64,000 nucleotides of DNA from Penelope pileata (GCA_013396635.1 WBMW01004826.1:376-64375); one strand, 5' to 3'. Numbered from the stretch's first letter, positions 43,480-57,800 are shown. The notes: generated by a model from the letters alone, not told the origin. A program made the numbers and translations.

Positions 43480-46400
43480 CCTTAAGTCTTTGGTGTTGAG
43501 TTGCTCTGGTCTCTGCATCTACCAGCACATGACAGAGGTGCCACAGTGGTCACCTCCATGGAAGTGCTTTTGATCCATGCCAAGCTGGGCTTGGCTGGGA
43601 ATAAAAGGACTGCACGAGGGTTTGGTGGTTTTAAATGGTGTTTAGGATGCTCTGCAGTCCCAGCCCTCTTCGTAGAGAGCGTCTCTTGCATTTTAATGTT
43701 GGTTTCATCTCTGTCTAGGCTGGGCTCTGAAAGCCCAGCTTGTCCTCCAGGGGCTGGGTGAGTCACGTCCTGCACTGCCTGGCCCGATGCTGCTGAATGG
43801 GGCTGAGAAGGGCAGGAGCCAACGCGGGCATCTGCCCGGGCTGCTGGGTTACGGAGCCTTGATAAGGAACTGGGCGTGCTGGAAAATAATTACACAGCTG
43901 CTCTCATCTCCGGATCTTTACAAACATTAATTAGCAGATTTCACAAGATCAGTTAGCTGGCTTTCCCTGTGCCCCTAGGGACCGGTAAATATTGCAGCTC
44001 TTCCCTGGTGCATGCGCAGCGATGCTGTGTGATGAGGTGGGTGTCAGAGGCAGCGATGCCTCCCGTGTCTCCTTGTGACTGTGCCCGTGCCAAATTTAAC
44101 TCCAGAAATAATTGTTGCAGTCAGGTTTGCCGGGTTTCTCTCCTGGGTATATACACACAGAGGATGGGAGAGTCTGCCTTGGGATAGCCCTGAGATCTGC
44201 AGTGCTGTGGGCATCATCCCCAGTACTGTGGGCATCCTGCACTGGCAGTGTTGATTGTGGTCATCTCTGTAACTGCCCCTGTGCTGGGGCTGGCTGTCAT
44301 TCAGCCTCTGTCCATGGGAACCAGCACAGCTCTGCTCTGCGTGCAGCACCAAACCATGGCACAGTCTCTCAAGTCTCCATTCACTGATGGAGTGGTACCC
44401 AAAAGCAAAGCGCTGGGTTTCGGTTCCACCCCTCTCTTTGCGGTGAGAAAGCAAAGGCTCTGGAGAAGTGGCTGAAGTTAGAATCAAAAACTTTGAATTG
44501 CAGCTGCCCTTGCAGGTGCTGTAGGTATGGCAGGGCTTGGCTTAGCAGAGCCATATGAATTCTGGAGCCCATCAGTGGGACGGACAGCGAAGTCTCCTGC
44601 CAAAACCATCCCACTGGCCGCAAGCTGTGAGAAACCGCGCACATTTTCCCTGTGTTTATGCCTTCCTGTGAACTTGCTGCAGGTCCAGGCTTGTGCTGTG
44701 CCTGGCACACAATTTTGGTAGCTGTGGTTTCTCATCTAACGCAATTTTGGAGGTCGATGCCTGGGTGCTGTGCTGGGGGTTTGCTGATGTCCTGGGTTTG
44801 AGATGAGGGGACTGCCCAGCTGCAGAACCACAGCCAGGGGTGTCTGCATGGTGATGCTGCTGGTTCCCAACAGGGGCTGGAATTGAAATATCAGCGTGTG
44901 AATGTAGCTGGGGCCCAGCACAGCGCTATGTTCTTTTTCTCCTTGGGTCCAGCAGCTCTATGCAGATGACGTTGGAGAAACCCTTACAGATGGCTTTGAG
45001 CGCTGCCCCCCCTCTCTGAAATGTTCTTGGAGCAAACTTATCCCAGGGGTAACGTGGCTGGGGCTGGTGGGGTTGACAGGGAAATTTGCGCTCCGTAAGG
45101 ATGCAGATCCCTCAAGTTTGTAGGGACTCGCTCACGTGTACCAGCAGCTGAGATATAATCAATGGTGAAAATGTGCTGTTTCTCTTGGAAGCTGTTTGTT
45201 ACATTTCAGCAGTGTTTAAACCCAGATTTCTTGGTGCAGAAAGGCTGCAATGTCAAAAACAATGTGACGTTGCCTTCTGACAGGGGGGTCTGTACAAATA
45301 CAGCATGTACTGGGGAGCATGTACTGCTCCTGAGTTTGTTCTTATCAGACATTAAAAATGCATCACAGGGGGCCATCTCCCCTCTGCCACAGATGTGAGC
45401 CCTGTGCAAGGCTGAGGGCTTCCCTCCAGTGCCCAAAACACGAGAGGCCTCCATTTTCCCCCAGCAAATAGAAGTTTGTGCAGCACAAGTGTCACAAATA
45501 CAAGTGTTTTGGTTTCAGGTTGTAGGAAGCTGGGCTGCTTGCTGGGACTGTGCTATGGGTTTTATTGTCAGAGGCACCATTAGATCCATCCTTCTCTGGT
45601 GTATATCAATGTCCCCAGTTATGCAGGGGCTGAACCTTCTGTTACAGACCACAAATCCTTGCTGCAGACTCCAGAAAACAGGAGGTGTCCCTCTTCCAAG
45701 GGTCACCTCTTCCAAGTGGAGATGATCTCTTGGTGTACCATTCCTGTAGGAGTTGGCTCAGGTCTGGAAACGAGATCTGCTCATCCGGTGATGGTGCTGA
45801 GTTCCCCCTTTCCTTCTCTCCTGCAGTCCCTGTTCACAGCACAATCTCCTGAGTTCCTGCAAGAGGACAACCTGGGGGAGCTGCAGGTGCCCAAGGAGAG
45901 GACAGGCTTGGAAGGAGCAGGACACACAAGTAACAGGGAGCATGCCCTAAGAAGCCCCTGGGGCACAGAGCCTGCAGGTCTCCTTCCTCAACAGAGAGAG
46001 GGGAGGGATGGGCCCTGAGATCACTCCTGCAGTTTTACTGCCTGATCTTCAGCAGCTTCTTGTCTCGCACTTTGCCTTGATCTGGGAGCAAAATCCCTTT
46101 TGTCTGCGTGTCATTGAGCCACACTAAGTTACTCGTCTTCCTGAGCACCAGACATGCTTTTGTTTTGGCCTTTGGCCCTGAGACCTGATGTTTGCTTGTA
46201 TTTACAAGCCCAGTAATTACTGTCCTGAACCTGTTATCAGCATAAATACATACAAGGGAAATTGCAAGGTTATGGTTGGAGCTTGCAGGCTTTTAGACTA
46301 ACAAATATTTTAGCCTGAAGATGTATTTGACTTGATTTTTCTTTTAAGTGGCTCTGGGTAAGATGAGAAGTTGCCTGTCAAATTTGATGGGGTCAGTAAA

Positions 46401-47629
46401 ATTCAACCATGTTCTGCTGTAATTAACATTTGAAAAGAATTTGCTTAGGAATTAGCTGTTGGCAGTGAAAAGCACCTCCTCCTATGGAAACAGAGGAAGC
46501 CCATCAGGGTGGATACTGTCATGCACAGCGAGGAGCAGGGAGGGAAATCCATCTGTTAACACTTGTCCTGCTGATGGTTCCTTGAACAGTCAGGAAGTTG
46601 AGTTGTCCCTTAAGTCTGCATGTCCTGATGGAATAAACTGCTGGGAAACTGGATGCACACTCGAGCAGTGCCCAGGTGGTGCCTGGTCTGCAACTGCTGC
46701 TGGTGGAGGTGGGAGCAATACGGATTGCAATGTCTGTGTGGTCCTTGTGATGGCAGAGAGCAGGTTTGAGGGGCTTTCTCCTTCATCCTTAGCCAGCTCT
46801 GGGCTTGCGGTGGGCTAGCATCTGTGGCTGTGGTGTCACTCCGTGTCAGACATCAGAGAACCCCAGGGACACCCATGGTGTTGGCTCACAGAGCTGCAGG
46901 TGAAGTTCCCCATGGGGTGTGCACCCAGCTGGGGCAGTGAGGCTCTGATGGAGGGCAGCTCTGTTCTCCTGCACCCAAAGATACGTTGGAACAAACTGCA
47001 ACGAGGGAAGTTAAGGGCCACCATGAAAAACACAGCTTTTGGTTCATCTCTCTGCAGGGATGATGTGTTGTGCCTTTCTACCATGCTTTGGGTGGAAGGA
47101 GACCTGAGCATGTGGTGTTTGCCACAAAGAACTTGCTTTGGCCAGATTATTTTTTTAATGTGAAAACTAGCAAAAATTCAGTTTTCCCAATTGGCAGGAA
47201 AACAGCCATGTGTCATCATCACTTAGTGACCACTGCTCCTAGTTCAGATTTCAAAGCATTGAGGAAAAAAACTTGTTTCATTGAAATCACAAGGCAGATG
47301 GTATGTCAGTTTATCAAAGGTTTGGCTGCTTGACTATCTGCAAAATCCTTTCCTAATAAATAACTCAACATGCTTTTTCAGGAAACAGTGCTACTTAACA
47401 GTGTTCTGCAATTAAGGCTGAAATGGTTTTGATGGACACCCAAAGGCTTTTCCACCGATGCAGATTAGGGCTGCAGGACAGGAGCTGGCTCCAGGAGGTG
47501 CTGGGCTTAGCAAGAAGGATGACTTGAGGAAGCTGAGTGCCATTCCTAACTCGTTGAAGAAAACTGAAAGCATTTTTCTTCTCTTGATGCATCTATAACC
47601 CACGTGTGTGTGCTGTTTGGAACTCCAGT
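43480..47629. other. Intergenic region, part 4
   Basis: No gene could be supported. There is a weak regulatory candidate at 43850-44125 ('ggaaaataattacacagctg', 'aaacattaattagcag', 'gccaaatttaac') and a second AT-rich block at 46190-46450. The remainder is unique sequence without recognisable features. Confidence 0.65.
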
Positions 47630-47703
47630 TTGTGGTGGCATCTGCAGGGTGCCTGATGATCCTTGGGGTCCCTTCCAACCTGGGCCATTCTATCATTCTA
47701 TGA
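47630..47703 (+). mobile_element. CR1 LINE 3' terminus, short
   Basis: It ends 'tgatgatccttggggtcccttccaacctgggccattctatcattctatga'. This is the CR1 3' end in sense with its ATTCTATGA terminal microsatellite. Only about 75 bp remain. Confidence 0.9.
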
Positions 47704-49090
47704 CTTCTCCAGCTGTTGCAGGAGCTGACCAGCCACCCCCATCCCCTGGGTCTGCCTGCTGGGCTCAACCCATGTGTCTGCACATGGCTGTGAGCAGAGT
47801 GTGGTGGGGACCAACCGACCTGCCCCAGCTGCTGGGGGTGACCTGGGCAGGGACATGGGGCTGTGCTGGCAGGCTGGGGACAGGACCCAGCCACTTGGGA
47901 GCTTAATCCCTTCATGTCCCTTCATCAAGTGGGTCAAAGTAGTAATCATAAAAGCTTTCTCATGGTGATGTGAGCTGTATTTCAGGACAGCTTTCACATT
48001 TAGGAGCTTTATGCAGAGGAGAACGCTGTCTTTTCATTTAGCATTGTCTTCTGCATGAAGCTGCTGCCTCCTCCCCCAGGAGCTGTCGGAGCAGCAGCGA
48101 GCTGCCCTGGCAGGAGCACAAAGGGCTCGGAGCAGCAGTGCGGGCTGAGGGAAGTGTCCTTTGGGTGAGAGGTGTGGGGAGTGCACTCTGCACACGTTGG
48201 GCTTCAAAGCCAGCAGTAATTACTGCATTTGAGACTGTATCTACAGGCAGGGCTGTGAGTCAAGCGGGGCAGAAATGCTCTGTGCAGTGCTTCTGTTCTC
48301 CAGGTGTCCAAACCTTGCACCAGCGCGATGCTGGGCAAGCGAGGAGCTGCCTGGAAGTGTGTGGCTTTGAGCTGGGTCACTCTGTGTGACGTCACCGTGG
48401 CTTTGATGCATTCATCCGCTGCAAATCCGTGGATATGGCTAGACTGTAATTGCTTGTAATCTTAAAACCATGAAAAGAGAAAATTAGAGGTGGGTGGGTG
48501 GCAGCGAGACGGGTCTTGCACGGTGCTGACAGCCCAGGGCTGTCTGTATGGTGGCTGCTGGCAGATCCCTGTGCTCCTCTGGGTCTCCTTCTACCCCCAC
48601 GGTCACTGCAGAGGACTGGGGCTGAACTCGTGCTGTGGGGCAACTGCCTTTGAGATGAGGTTTGCTTTGCTCATAAGTGTGTGCAAAAGGCAGCATCATT
48701 CAGTGCACAGCCAAAAAATAGGAGATTCACAGTAGGTCTTGGTGAATGAGGTCAGGATGTGCTCATTGTACAGAGCAGGAGCAGGTGAGGTGACCTGTAG
48801 CAGCTCACCCCCAGGCTGGTGGCAAAGCAAAGGAAAATGTTTCAACGCACAGAGTTGGAGCTGCTCAGCTCTGTCACCCTAAATAACAAAACCAAGACTT
48901 TCCTGCACGTTGCATCCAGCACTGCTTCCCCTTGGTGCCTGCCCTGGGGATGCTGGGGGGGGATGGCTGTAGATGCCTGGAGATGGGAGCACTGAGAGCT
49001 ATGGGGTTGGGTTGTTGGGTAGTGGAAATGCTCTCTAGGCCTGGGGATGCTGCAGGCCATAGGGACAGGATGCAACAGTGTCCCCAGAGT
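47704..49090. other. Intergenic stretch between two CR1 fragments
   Basis: No gene, repeat or regulatory signal could be supported here. Confidence 0.6.
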
Positions 49091-49322
49091 GTTGTGGAAT
49101 CATGAAGGTTGGAAAAGCCCTCTGAGATCCCCAAGCTTAACCCCAGCCCATCCCACCATGCCTGCTGAGCCGTGTCCCTCAGTGCCACATCTCCACGGTT
49201 CTTGAACACCTCCAGGGACGGTGACCCCACCACTCCCTGGGCAGCTGTGCCAGTGCCTGAACACTCTTTCAGAGGAGAAATGTTTCCTAATACCCATCCT
49301 TCCCTGCTCCTGGGGGGAGATT
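49091..49322 (-). mobile_element. CR1 LINE 3'-end fragment, antisense
   Basis: The + strand reads 'ggaatcatgaaggttggaaaagccctctgagatcc', 'cccagcccatcccaccatgcctgctgagcc', 'gtgccacatctccacggttcttgaacacctccagggacggtgacc' and a 'gaggagaaatgtttcctaatacccatcc' stretch in CR1 antisense order. It is about 230 bp long and related to the copy at 38045. Confidence 0.94.
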
Positions 49323-52300
49323 TCCAAAGCGGGTGGCCTTGCTGGAGGCTGAGTCCTGGGAGCATTGCACGGCTCCAGCCCATGGCTCCAGCCCGACTGC
49401 TCAGGGACGGCTGTGGGAGGCAGACAGCGATGTGGAGAATGTCCCTTTTTGTAAACCCCGGGTCACTTTCCCTGCTGGGGACAGCTTGAACAGAGGAGTA
49501 CACATAGGCAGCGTCAGACGCTCCCTCAGCCACTGTCGCCAGTTTTATCTTGGGTCATAATAGCAGCGAAGGGAAACACTCTAATCTCCACGAAGGCACT
49601 CATGAGACTTTCCTCCCCAAAGAGCCCTTGTGCCCTGGAACAATAAATGCCATGGATGTGCTGCCAGTGCGGGGATGCTGATCGTGCTCAGACCCGTGGG
49701 CACTCCTTTCCCAGGGCTGATGGGGTCCCAGCACGTCGCTGCCCACGCGGACCCGCAGCGTTGGGTCTTTGGCCGTGCGGTGACGGCGGGGCTGTGTGTC
49801 TGGCCAGCATGGCACAGCATGGCGCCGGGGGGATCTCTGCCCCCAGGGAAAGGTCAGGGTAAGGAAACACAGCGGAGCTTGTCCGGCGGACAATAAGCGA
49901 TGTGTTGTTGCGGGATGAATGAGCTGGTCTGGTGGATGCCAAATGTTTACTCTGCATTTCCACTGAGCGGTCGGGTGAGGAGTGGCGGCCCCAATCCCCC
50001 TCCAGGCTACAGAGACCTCCACTGGGATGCTCCTACTGAGCGGGATGGGCTGCGACTGGCCCGGATCTCCTCATTCTGTCGCCTTCATGGGCACAAAGCA
50101 AATATCAAGGAGAGAAATGTGGCTTTACTCAATGCTGCAGGGCTCCAGAGAGCCCGTCAAACCCTCTCTTAGGCTTCACTTAAGCAGTGCAAGCATCTGT
50201 CCTTGTTTCTGGTTTGTTGAAGGGTCCCTGGGTCCTGGCCAGGAGGAAGGGCTGGGTGGTGGCACGCTGTGTGCGTGGAGGTTTCCATGTTGCTCAATGG
50301 CATGAGCTGCTCAGGGGGTGATGAAGTCAGTGCAGCAGCCCAGCTGGGTCTTCAGGGTGGATATGAGTGGTGCTCTGAGTGCACAGCCAAGTCGGTGGGA
50401 TTTCTTTTCTTCTTAACATCATCAGGCTGGATGAAATCTAAAATCTAATTTTACTCCAGTGTAACATTTGGTTAAGGAATAATCTCTTTTTAGCCTCTGA
50501 GCTGCAGCAGTAAGAAGAGGAAGGGCCCCGTAGGCAGCCCAGTGCCTGCTGCACCCATGTGCTGTCTGCTCCTCCTGCGTTGCTGCAGCCTCGCTTGCTG
50601 CAGAACTTCACAGGCTTTAATGTACGTTCCTGGGCTTAATTTACTACTTGGGGAAAGATAGACAAGGTGACAAAGTGAACTGAAATATGAAATTACTTTA
50701 ATTGCAGAGGAGGACAGTTTATAGGCTTCAGAACCCAGGTAATTTATTTTAATGATCTCCTTTGCCCTCAATGCATGATTACCATTCGCTTTTGGAGCTG
50801 GTTTCGGTCGAGGTATGCAGTGAAAGCTGGTTGGACCTGTTTGGACGGCACAACTTCTGACAACTAATAATCTGAGATGAAAAATGAATTAAAAGCAAAA
50901 CGCACGGTAATGCCAAACCCTTCTCACTCAAGGTACTGTTCTTTGCTTGGTTTCCTGGAGACAGCTGCGGTCTGTCTGAAAGCAGCAGGCCAAGGCCATG
51001 CTGCGTGCCGGGCTGAGTTCCCTTCCAACCCTACACAGTCAAAGGCTTGGAAAAACTCTAGGAAGTAACACAGGGCCTATGGGTAATGGTTTTTCTCAGG
51101 GAGGGGAGATGGAAAGGTTTGCTGTATTGCAGGATCTGCCCTCCCTTGAGGAGGCTGCCCTGTAACTATCCAGCTTGGTGAAGCTCTGCCTTCATCTCCA
51201 CTTCTCCAGCATCCAGGAGCTCCCCAGCTGAGCTTGGGCTCTCTTGTTTGGAAGGAAAACCTCTGAAACCTGAGTGCAGTGTTGGGCTCTTCCTCTGGCA
51301 GCATGGCAAAGTGGGAAACATTTGGGTATTACCTGCAGAAGCAGGAAAGCAGTGGTGAGCCCGGTCTGCTAGCTCTGTGCAGAGTGGTCACGAATATGTG
51401 GAGAAATGGGATCCAAATCCAAAGGTACCCGGGCCCTCCAGCTGTGCTGGGGTCGGCTGGCTGGGATTTGGTGCAGGAGTCCCATAGGGCTTAATGGGGA
51501 GGTGGAGTTCAGGTTCCCTGGATTCTCAGACCACGTTGACATTGGGTCCGGATCGATCCACTGCAAAGCACAGCTGCTGGTGATTTGGTTACCAGCCATA
51601 AGAAATAGCAAATTAATTCTCCTGAGTAGCTCTGTCTTCTCTTTGACCAGATCAGTCTCCAGAATGAAGTACTCCTGGCCAGCAGAAGTGTGACATTGTT
51701 CCCCAAAGCGAAGTATTGCGGGTCCCTCACTCCCAGTGCTCAGACACAGCCTCTGGCCCCGCTCCCATGCCACCTCCAATGTCTTTGCTTTGGATCCAAG
51801 CTCAAAAAAAAAAAAAAAAGCTATGTTAAAAGGAATGTGAAGGATTCTAAGTTCAGCTCTTACAATTGGGAAATGCTAGGATAAAGCTGCTTTTGGAAAT
51901 TTCACCCTCCTTGTGCAATATCCTGCCCTGATTTCCAGCCTGCTCTCCATGCTGCCACTCGACACCAGTGGAAGAAGCAATGGAAGAAGCTATGTGGCCT
52001 TTTATGCTCTTTGTCATGGTTGACAGCGTAGCACTGCCAGCAGCTGGGAGATGCAGTACAGAGCAGTCCCGTTGGACTCTATCTTTGCTCTATGGCATGG
52101 AGCTGTGGGAGTGGTGTGTGCTGTTGGGTGATTGTGGGGAAGCACTCAGCCCACATCTCAGCAGCAGCAGCCCCTTCCCCTCGCTCCTCTCGCTGGTGCA
52201 GAGTTGGTACCCAGGGCAGCTCTGCCCTGTGCCCTCCAAGGGAGCCGGAGAGGAAAGCACAGCACAGCAGCCTGGGCTCTGCTGTACGTTCCCAGCATCA

Positions 52301-54639
52301 CCCACTTCTTAGGGAAAACACCGTTACAGTTTTTATTTTGACAGTGTTTTGGTTTTTCTACTTTCTTTTTTTTGACCTCAAGTGACAGCAGTTTCCAGAC
52401 AATTCAGACGTAGGAAGCGGGGATCGGGTTGCTCTCTTAATCCTTTGTTTTTCATCCGAGGGTGTGTGAACTCCACCAAGGACCTCGCTCAGACCCTCTC
52501 TCTCTCCAATTTTTGTCCAAGCCAACGGAGCAGGGCTTGGAGCCACGATGCTGCTGGAAAAAAAGCAGTGGGAACGCAGTGGGGCTGGGGGTGCTGCTCA
52601 GCAAACACAAAGAGGAAAAGGAGAGCGATTGCTCATTCTGTTTCCTAACTCCAAACATGACCCAAAGGTTTTCATAAACTTTCTGCTCAGGTTTCAGGAA
52701 ACTGCAAATGAAACTGCATTCCTCGGTGTGTGCTTTCTTTTTTTCTCTTTTTGTTTTGAGATGTAATGAAATATCATCACCTACGCGTCTGTGGCCCTCA
52801 GAAGTGTTCTTGGGGGGTGGGTGAGGAGTGGGGCAGGCTGAGTGATGGCTGGAATGAAGCCTCTCCTATCCCTGGGTTTTTAATTGTGCTCATCTCTGGT
52901 TCTTCTTGCTGTCATCTTGTGCACGTTCCAGATCCTGAGTGGGTCCATCCCCCTCTGACACCTGGGGGAAAGCTCAGCGGTGGAGGGTGCTGAGCTTCTC
53001 ATCACCTAGAAAAATACAGCATCTTCCAAAATCATGGCATGGAGAACCTCAAGTGAGAAAAAGATGTGTGAGATAAGAATATGCAAATAGGAGTGGGGTC
53101 AGGGCAGTGCTGGAGGGAAGAAATGTGGCTGTAGAGTTCTGTCCTCCATCGACTCCTTCAACCCTCGGTACCAATTCTGGTGACCAGAGCACACAAAGCA
53201 GCAAGAATAGCGGAGCTTGGGGATCCAGGCAGCGAAGAACTGAGGAAGGGCCGGAGTGGAGGCAAAAACAAATGTGATGATGTTTAAGGCCAGAGTCATG
53301 CTCCGTGTCGATGGCCATTTACAGACGATTCAGGCATGGAGAATTGAGCAGTGCAAGCTCAGTGGATGCATTTGAGTGTTTGCATCCCATAGTGAGATGA
53401 AGATGCAGAGCAGCAGCAAGCCAGCACTGTTCTTTGATGAAGGACCAGTTTGATCTCTGGTACAGTTCACTGGTTAGCACTGACCTGAGTTGTTTTCCTT
53501 AATGTGAATGAGATAGCTTTAAATCGTAGTTTAAAAATGCAGTTGGAACTCAAGGAGCAAAAACCAGAAATCCAGTTGCAGGGGAGTATTGTTTCCTGGG
53601 GGTTTGGGCAGATGCAGGGGGCTGGGGCTGCTGGAGCAGGAGTGGGGCTGGGAATAGAGAGGGAGAAGACCTGATTTCCTCCAAACATGGGTGTTGGGCT
53701 TGGCCCAGGTACATGGCAGAGGTCAATTTGTGTTTGGACACTCCCATTCCTTCCAGCAATGCCCCTCTGGAGGTACAGATGGAGAAAGACATAGAGTAAA
53801 GCTGAAGAAAAATATTGGAGTAAGATGTTATCAGGAGAAGTTTCACTGAACCATCCCAAAATTCAACTGGGAGAAAATGGAAGCAGGCAGTGGGTTGCCA
53901 TGAGGTAGGCAGACTGTGTCTGGCATACAGAAATAGATGTGATGGGGGCAGCGTCCAGCTGCATCCTTGAAGCCAGGTGGGTTTGGGAATGCATGGAAAG
54001 GCCCTGGTGGGCTCATGACAAAGTCAGGGGGCCTTTCTGTGTCCTTTGCTGGTAATTCTGTTTCTTCCTTGTGCTCCTGTTGGGATGGCTCTGGGGATGG
54101 GGTGAGAGGTGTATGGGTTGGGTATGATCCAGCATGACCACATCTCCCCACTGCTCCATAGCAAACCCACGTGGGCTGGTAAATGCCTCGTGTGGAGCAA
54201 TCTGGGAAGCCTAATTGCTCCTCGTCATTAATCTGCAGGGTCTGTTACAAGAATAATAGGGCACGTGATGCCCTCCAGCATATGTGTGTATGGAAAAGGA
54301 CCCTGAGATGTTGTAGGCGCTCAGCATGCTGGGCCGTGTACACCTGAGGCTCCTGGGAGTCACCATGCCTGAATTCAGGCCTCAGGCCATCTCCTTTTTG
54401 CCTCGTTGCCACCCGACGATGCCATTAACGCATTAATGGCAGCTCCTCACCCTGCTGCCCCTCTCCTGAGGAAATCTCTTGGAGGGGCTGAATTTAAGGA
54501 TGGGCAGAGCAGAGCTCAGCTGAGCTCAATGTACCAGCAGTTCCTATAGGCTAGCTACCAGAGGCCCAAAATTGTTGAGCAAAGGCAGTCAGAATGCTTG
54601 GTTAATTAGAGAAGACCCATGGCAGCCATGGGGCATATT
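49323..54639. other. Intergenic region, part 5
   Basis: No gene was recognised on either strand. A weak AT-rich regulatory candidate is at 50630-50830 ('tgaaattactttaattgcag', 'ggtaatttattttaatgatc'). A homopolymer A tract lies at 51806-51821. Otherwise unremarkable. Confidence 0.65.
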
Positions 54640-54860
54640 TATTTTTAAAGTCTGTTACTGACAGTGAGAACATGCCTCTGGCGAGAGATCTGAGGCTCTG
54701 GCTCTGTAATTCAGTTCAAAAAGGGATTTGCTTTTTTCGAAACCAACCCAAACCCCAATGTCCCACCTCCTCGCGGCCAAGGAACGGGCGCGATCAATGA
54801 GGCGGTGCTGGAAGGGCCGAGGGCTGTTATTTACGCAAAGTTTCCACCTCCTTCCTTCCT
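54640..54860. other. Candidate conserved non-coding element
   Basis: An A/T-rich start (TTTATTTTTAAAG at about 54640) leads into a CpG-rich stretch with 'tttttcgaaacc', 'ctcgcggccaagg' and 'gggcgcgatcaatgagg', then 'ttatttacgcaaag'. Eight or so intact CpGs in 120 bp of intergenic sequence is unusual locally. Support is compositional. Confidence 0.33.
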
Positions 54861-57800
54861 TCCTACCCCATGACCAGACCTGCCTGGTGAGGAAAACTAT
54901 TCCCCAGCTGTGCCAATTCTGGGATAAATAGGTCATCCAAAATATGCAAAAGCCAGTTCCAAGTCTTCCAGCAGCTGGAAAGACCTCAGAAGCCTTGGGA
55001 TGAATTAAGCCCGTAAGGATTGTTTGACTTCCAACCTGGGTTTTGAAGCTCTGGGTCCTGCAGGAGCTGCAGTCCAGGGGCACGATGCAGAGCAGCGGTT
55101 CCACTCCTATTTGCTTGTTCAGACCTTTTCGGCAGTGGTGGCATCTTATTGCAGAAATAGTATTTAATACTTCCCCATGGATGGTGACTGTAAACTTTTG
55201 CAGAAAAACAGAGAAGAGCCCAGCCACGGATGTATTCATTGAAACCCGCGTGGTTTAACCTCACGCTGTAGAGTTGCCAAGTGTTGCTGGATGACTGGGG
55301 GTGATGGAGGGTTTCCCTGAGGGAGGGAAGTGTCAACTTTGCTCTGACCACAGAAGGCACCTGGGGGGGAATGGGCTGCCTTAAGAGCAAGGGTGGGTTG
55401 ACGTACCCAGGAGCTGCTGGCAGCTCTTATCTGCCAACGCTGACGCATCCCTACTTCCACCCTCCCCCAGTTTGATAAAAATCTGAAGATGGAGTGAAAT
55501 CTTCGGGTTTCGAGAATTTCTATTCCTCTTTTTTTTTCTTCTCCTGTAAAAGCCAGCTAATATGTGGCTCTTCCTGCTGCTGTTCAGAGGTTGATCAGAT
55601 GTTAGCACCCGACGAACTGGTGTACTTGGGTGAGATGGGTCTGCACTCTTCACTTACACCAAATTAATTGAATCTGAGTCATTTTCCAGTGTCAGAAGCA
55701 GGCTTTGGGCTGTTTCATGCACTGCTCTGATACAATAATTGTATATCCTGCAGCACGTGTGAGTTGAAAGCAAGTTATATCTGAAAATACTATTTCTTTG
55801 GATTCTTGTATTCCTTTCATCTCTGTCTTTTGGCACGCTGCTGCTGTTCTGAGGAGCCCCGTGTCGGACTGTTCCTGAGATCCTTGCCCTCCAGCCCACT
55901 GCCACGTAGTGGGGGAACTGAGCATCTCTAGGTGAGCTGGGAGGGCAGCTCCAGCCATGGGCAGGTCCCAGTGCAGCCCCAGGAGCAACACAGCAACGTC
56001 CCCGGGAGGGCTGTGCCGTGGTTCTACTATTGCACAGGGACAAGCCCTGTGCAGCAGAGCCTGTGGGTAGCGAAAGGTGGAGAATAGAGGAAGCCAATGT
56101 TGTTAGCGAGTGCCGAGTTCTCCATCAACAACTTCCTGGCATTGTCAGTGCTCCCTCCATTCACGCTCCACAGGCTGGCAGGCAGCCAGGGGGTGTCAGC
56201 AGGTACTTCCCTGCTGCCACAGCTGCAGCATCAGCGTCCTCCACTGTGCTCTGGAGGAAGCGTTACAGCCACGAGCGTGGGGTGAGCTGGGGGCAGCATC
56301 TCTGCGTGGGGTCGGTGCTGCAGGGCCGGGGCTGCCTGCTCACAGGGCTCACCTGGGGCACAGGCTGGGACAGATCTCCCAGTGTCTGGTGATAAGCAAG
56401 GGAGAAGAAACCACGCTGCTGCATGAGGCTCTTACATGGGGCATAACGTCTAAAAAAGTGATGTGACGCTGTCAGTTCCTGTTTTGGTGCACAAGGGAAA
56501 GGATGGGTCTTAAATTTGTGAAATGACAGTGGTTTGCTGAGAACATACATAGCTGTCATTTTTTCTTCCTTTTTATTTTCTGAGCTCTGCTCTCTCTGTG
56601 AGTGCTGGTTAGAAAGTGGCTTGTTGAGGAATAGGCTTTAAACCTCTTCTCAGTGCTGTTTCCACAGTGCGGTCACCTATGGAAGATGCATAGAAGCAGC
56701 TCTCTTGTTAGTGGAGATCAGGGAGAGAATTGGGAGAAAATACAGTAGAACTTGTAGATGGAGATAAAAACTATTTACTAAGGCAGGAAGAAGTAAATAG
56801 AAATAGCAGTAATGATGCACAAAGCAAGGGCTCACCACCCACAGGCTGATGCCCAGCCAGTCCCCTCCCCAGCTAACCCCTTCCTTGCGTGCTGTGATGT
56901 CAGATGGTGTGGGACATCCCTTAGGGCAGTTTGGGTCAGCTGCCCTGGTCCTGTCCCCTCCCAGCTCTCTGTGCCCCTCTTTGCTGGCAGAGCAGTGCAA
57001 GGAGCTGAGAGATGGAAATGTCCTCGGTTCCGCTCAACACTGCGAGGCACCATCTACAAACAACTGGTGTGTTATCAGCTTGTTTTGCCTCTAGAACCAA
57101 AACGTAGCTTCGTACCAGACACTATGAGGAAAAAGTAACGGGTGTTTCAGCTAGAAACTAAGACAACGTGCATGCAGGCCAGTGGTGTGCGTGAGATCCT
57201 GGGAACAAAGGTGGATCTCCCTCCTGCCTGCACAGACCTTGCTTCTCCAGCTCCCCCAGTTAATATTTCAACTACTTTGAACTCAAGGGATGAACGTGCA
57301 GTGTGGTGGTGCAGTCCTGCTCGCTGCAGCTTTGCAAATCCATTGGCTTTGTAGGTTTTTAATCTGCTTTTCTGCTTCCCCTGTGCTTCACTCCCTTCCG
57401 TCTGCTTCGTGTCTTCGGAGAAACATGGCAAAGAAAGATGTTTAGCTGCATGAGGTTCTGTGGGAGCACAGCTCCCACCTAGCAAAAAACCTGAGGTTCT
57501 GCCATCCACAGTCTCCTGCCATTGCAGTGCTGCTGCTGTGCTGCTGCCTCCCCGTGCCTTTGGGCAGGGGCTGGTGGAATGTGCTGGGCTTCAGGAGACA
57601 TTTACCATTGGAGATGCCTTTCTCCAGGTTCTCAGCTCATTTGCAGGGTTCAGCAAAGCAGGCAGTTTCTTAGGGTGACACTTTTGTGTTAATGCTTATA
57701 ATTAATGCATAGCTGTAGCGTGACATGGCATCTTAAGTTCTCTGATTTGCCATGGACTTTGCTCCAGTCTCATTTCTGAAGTGTGAATGCCCCAAAGTTC

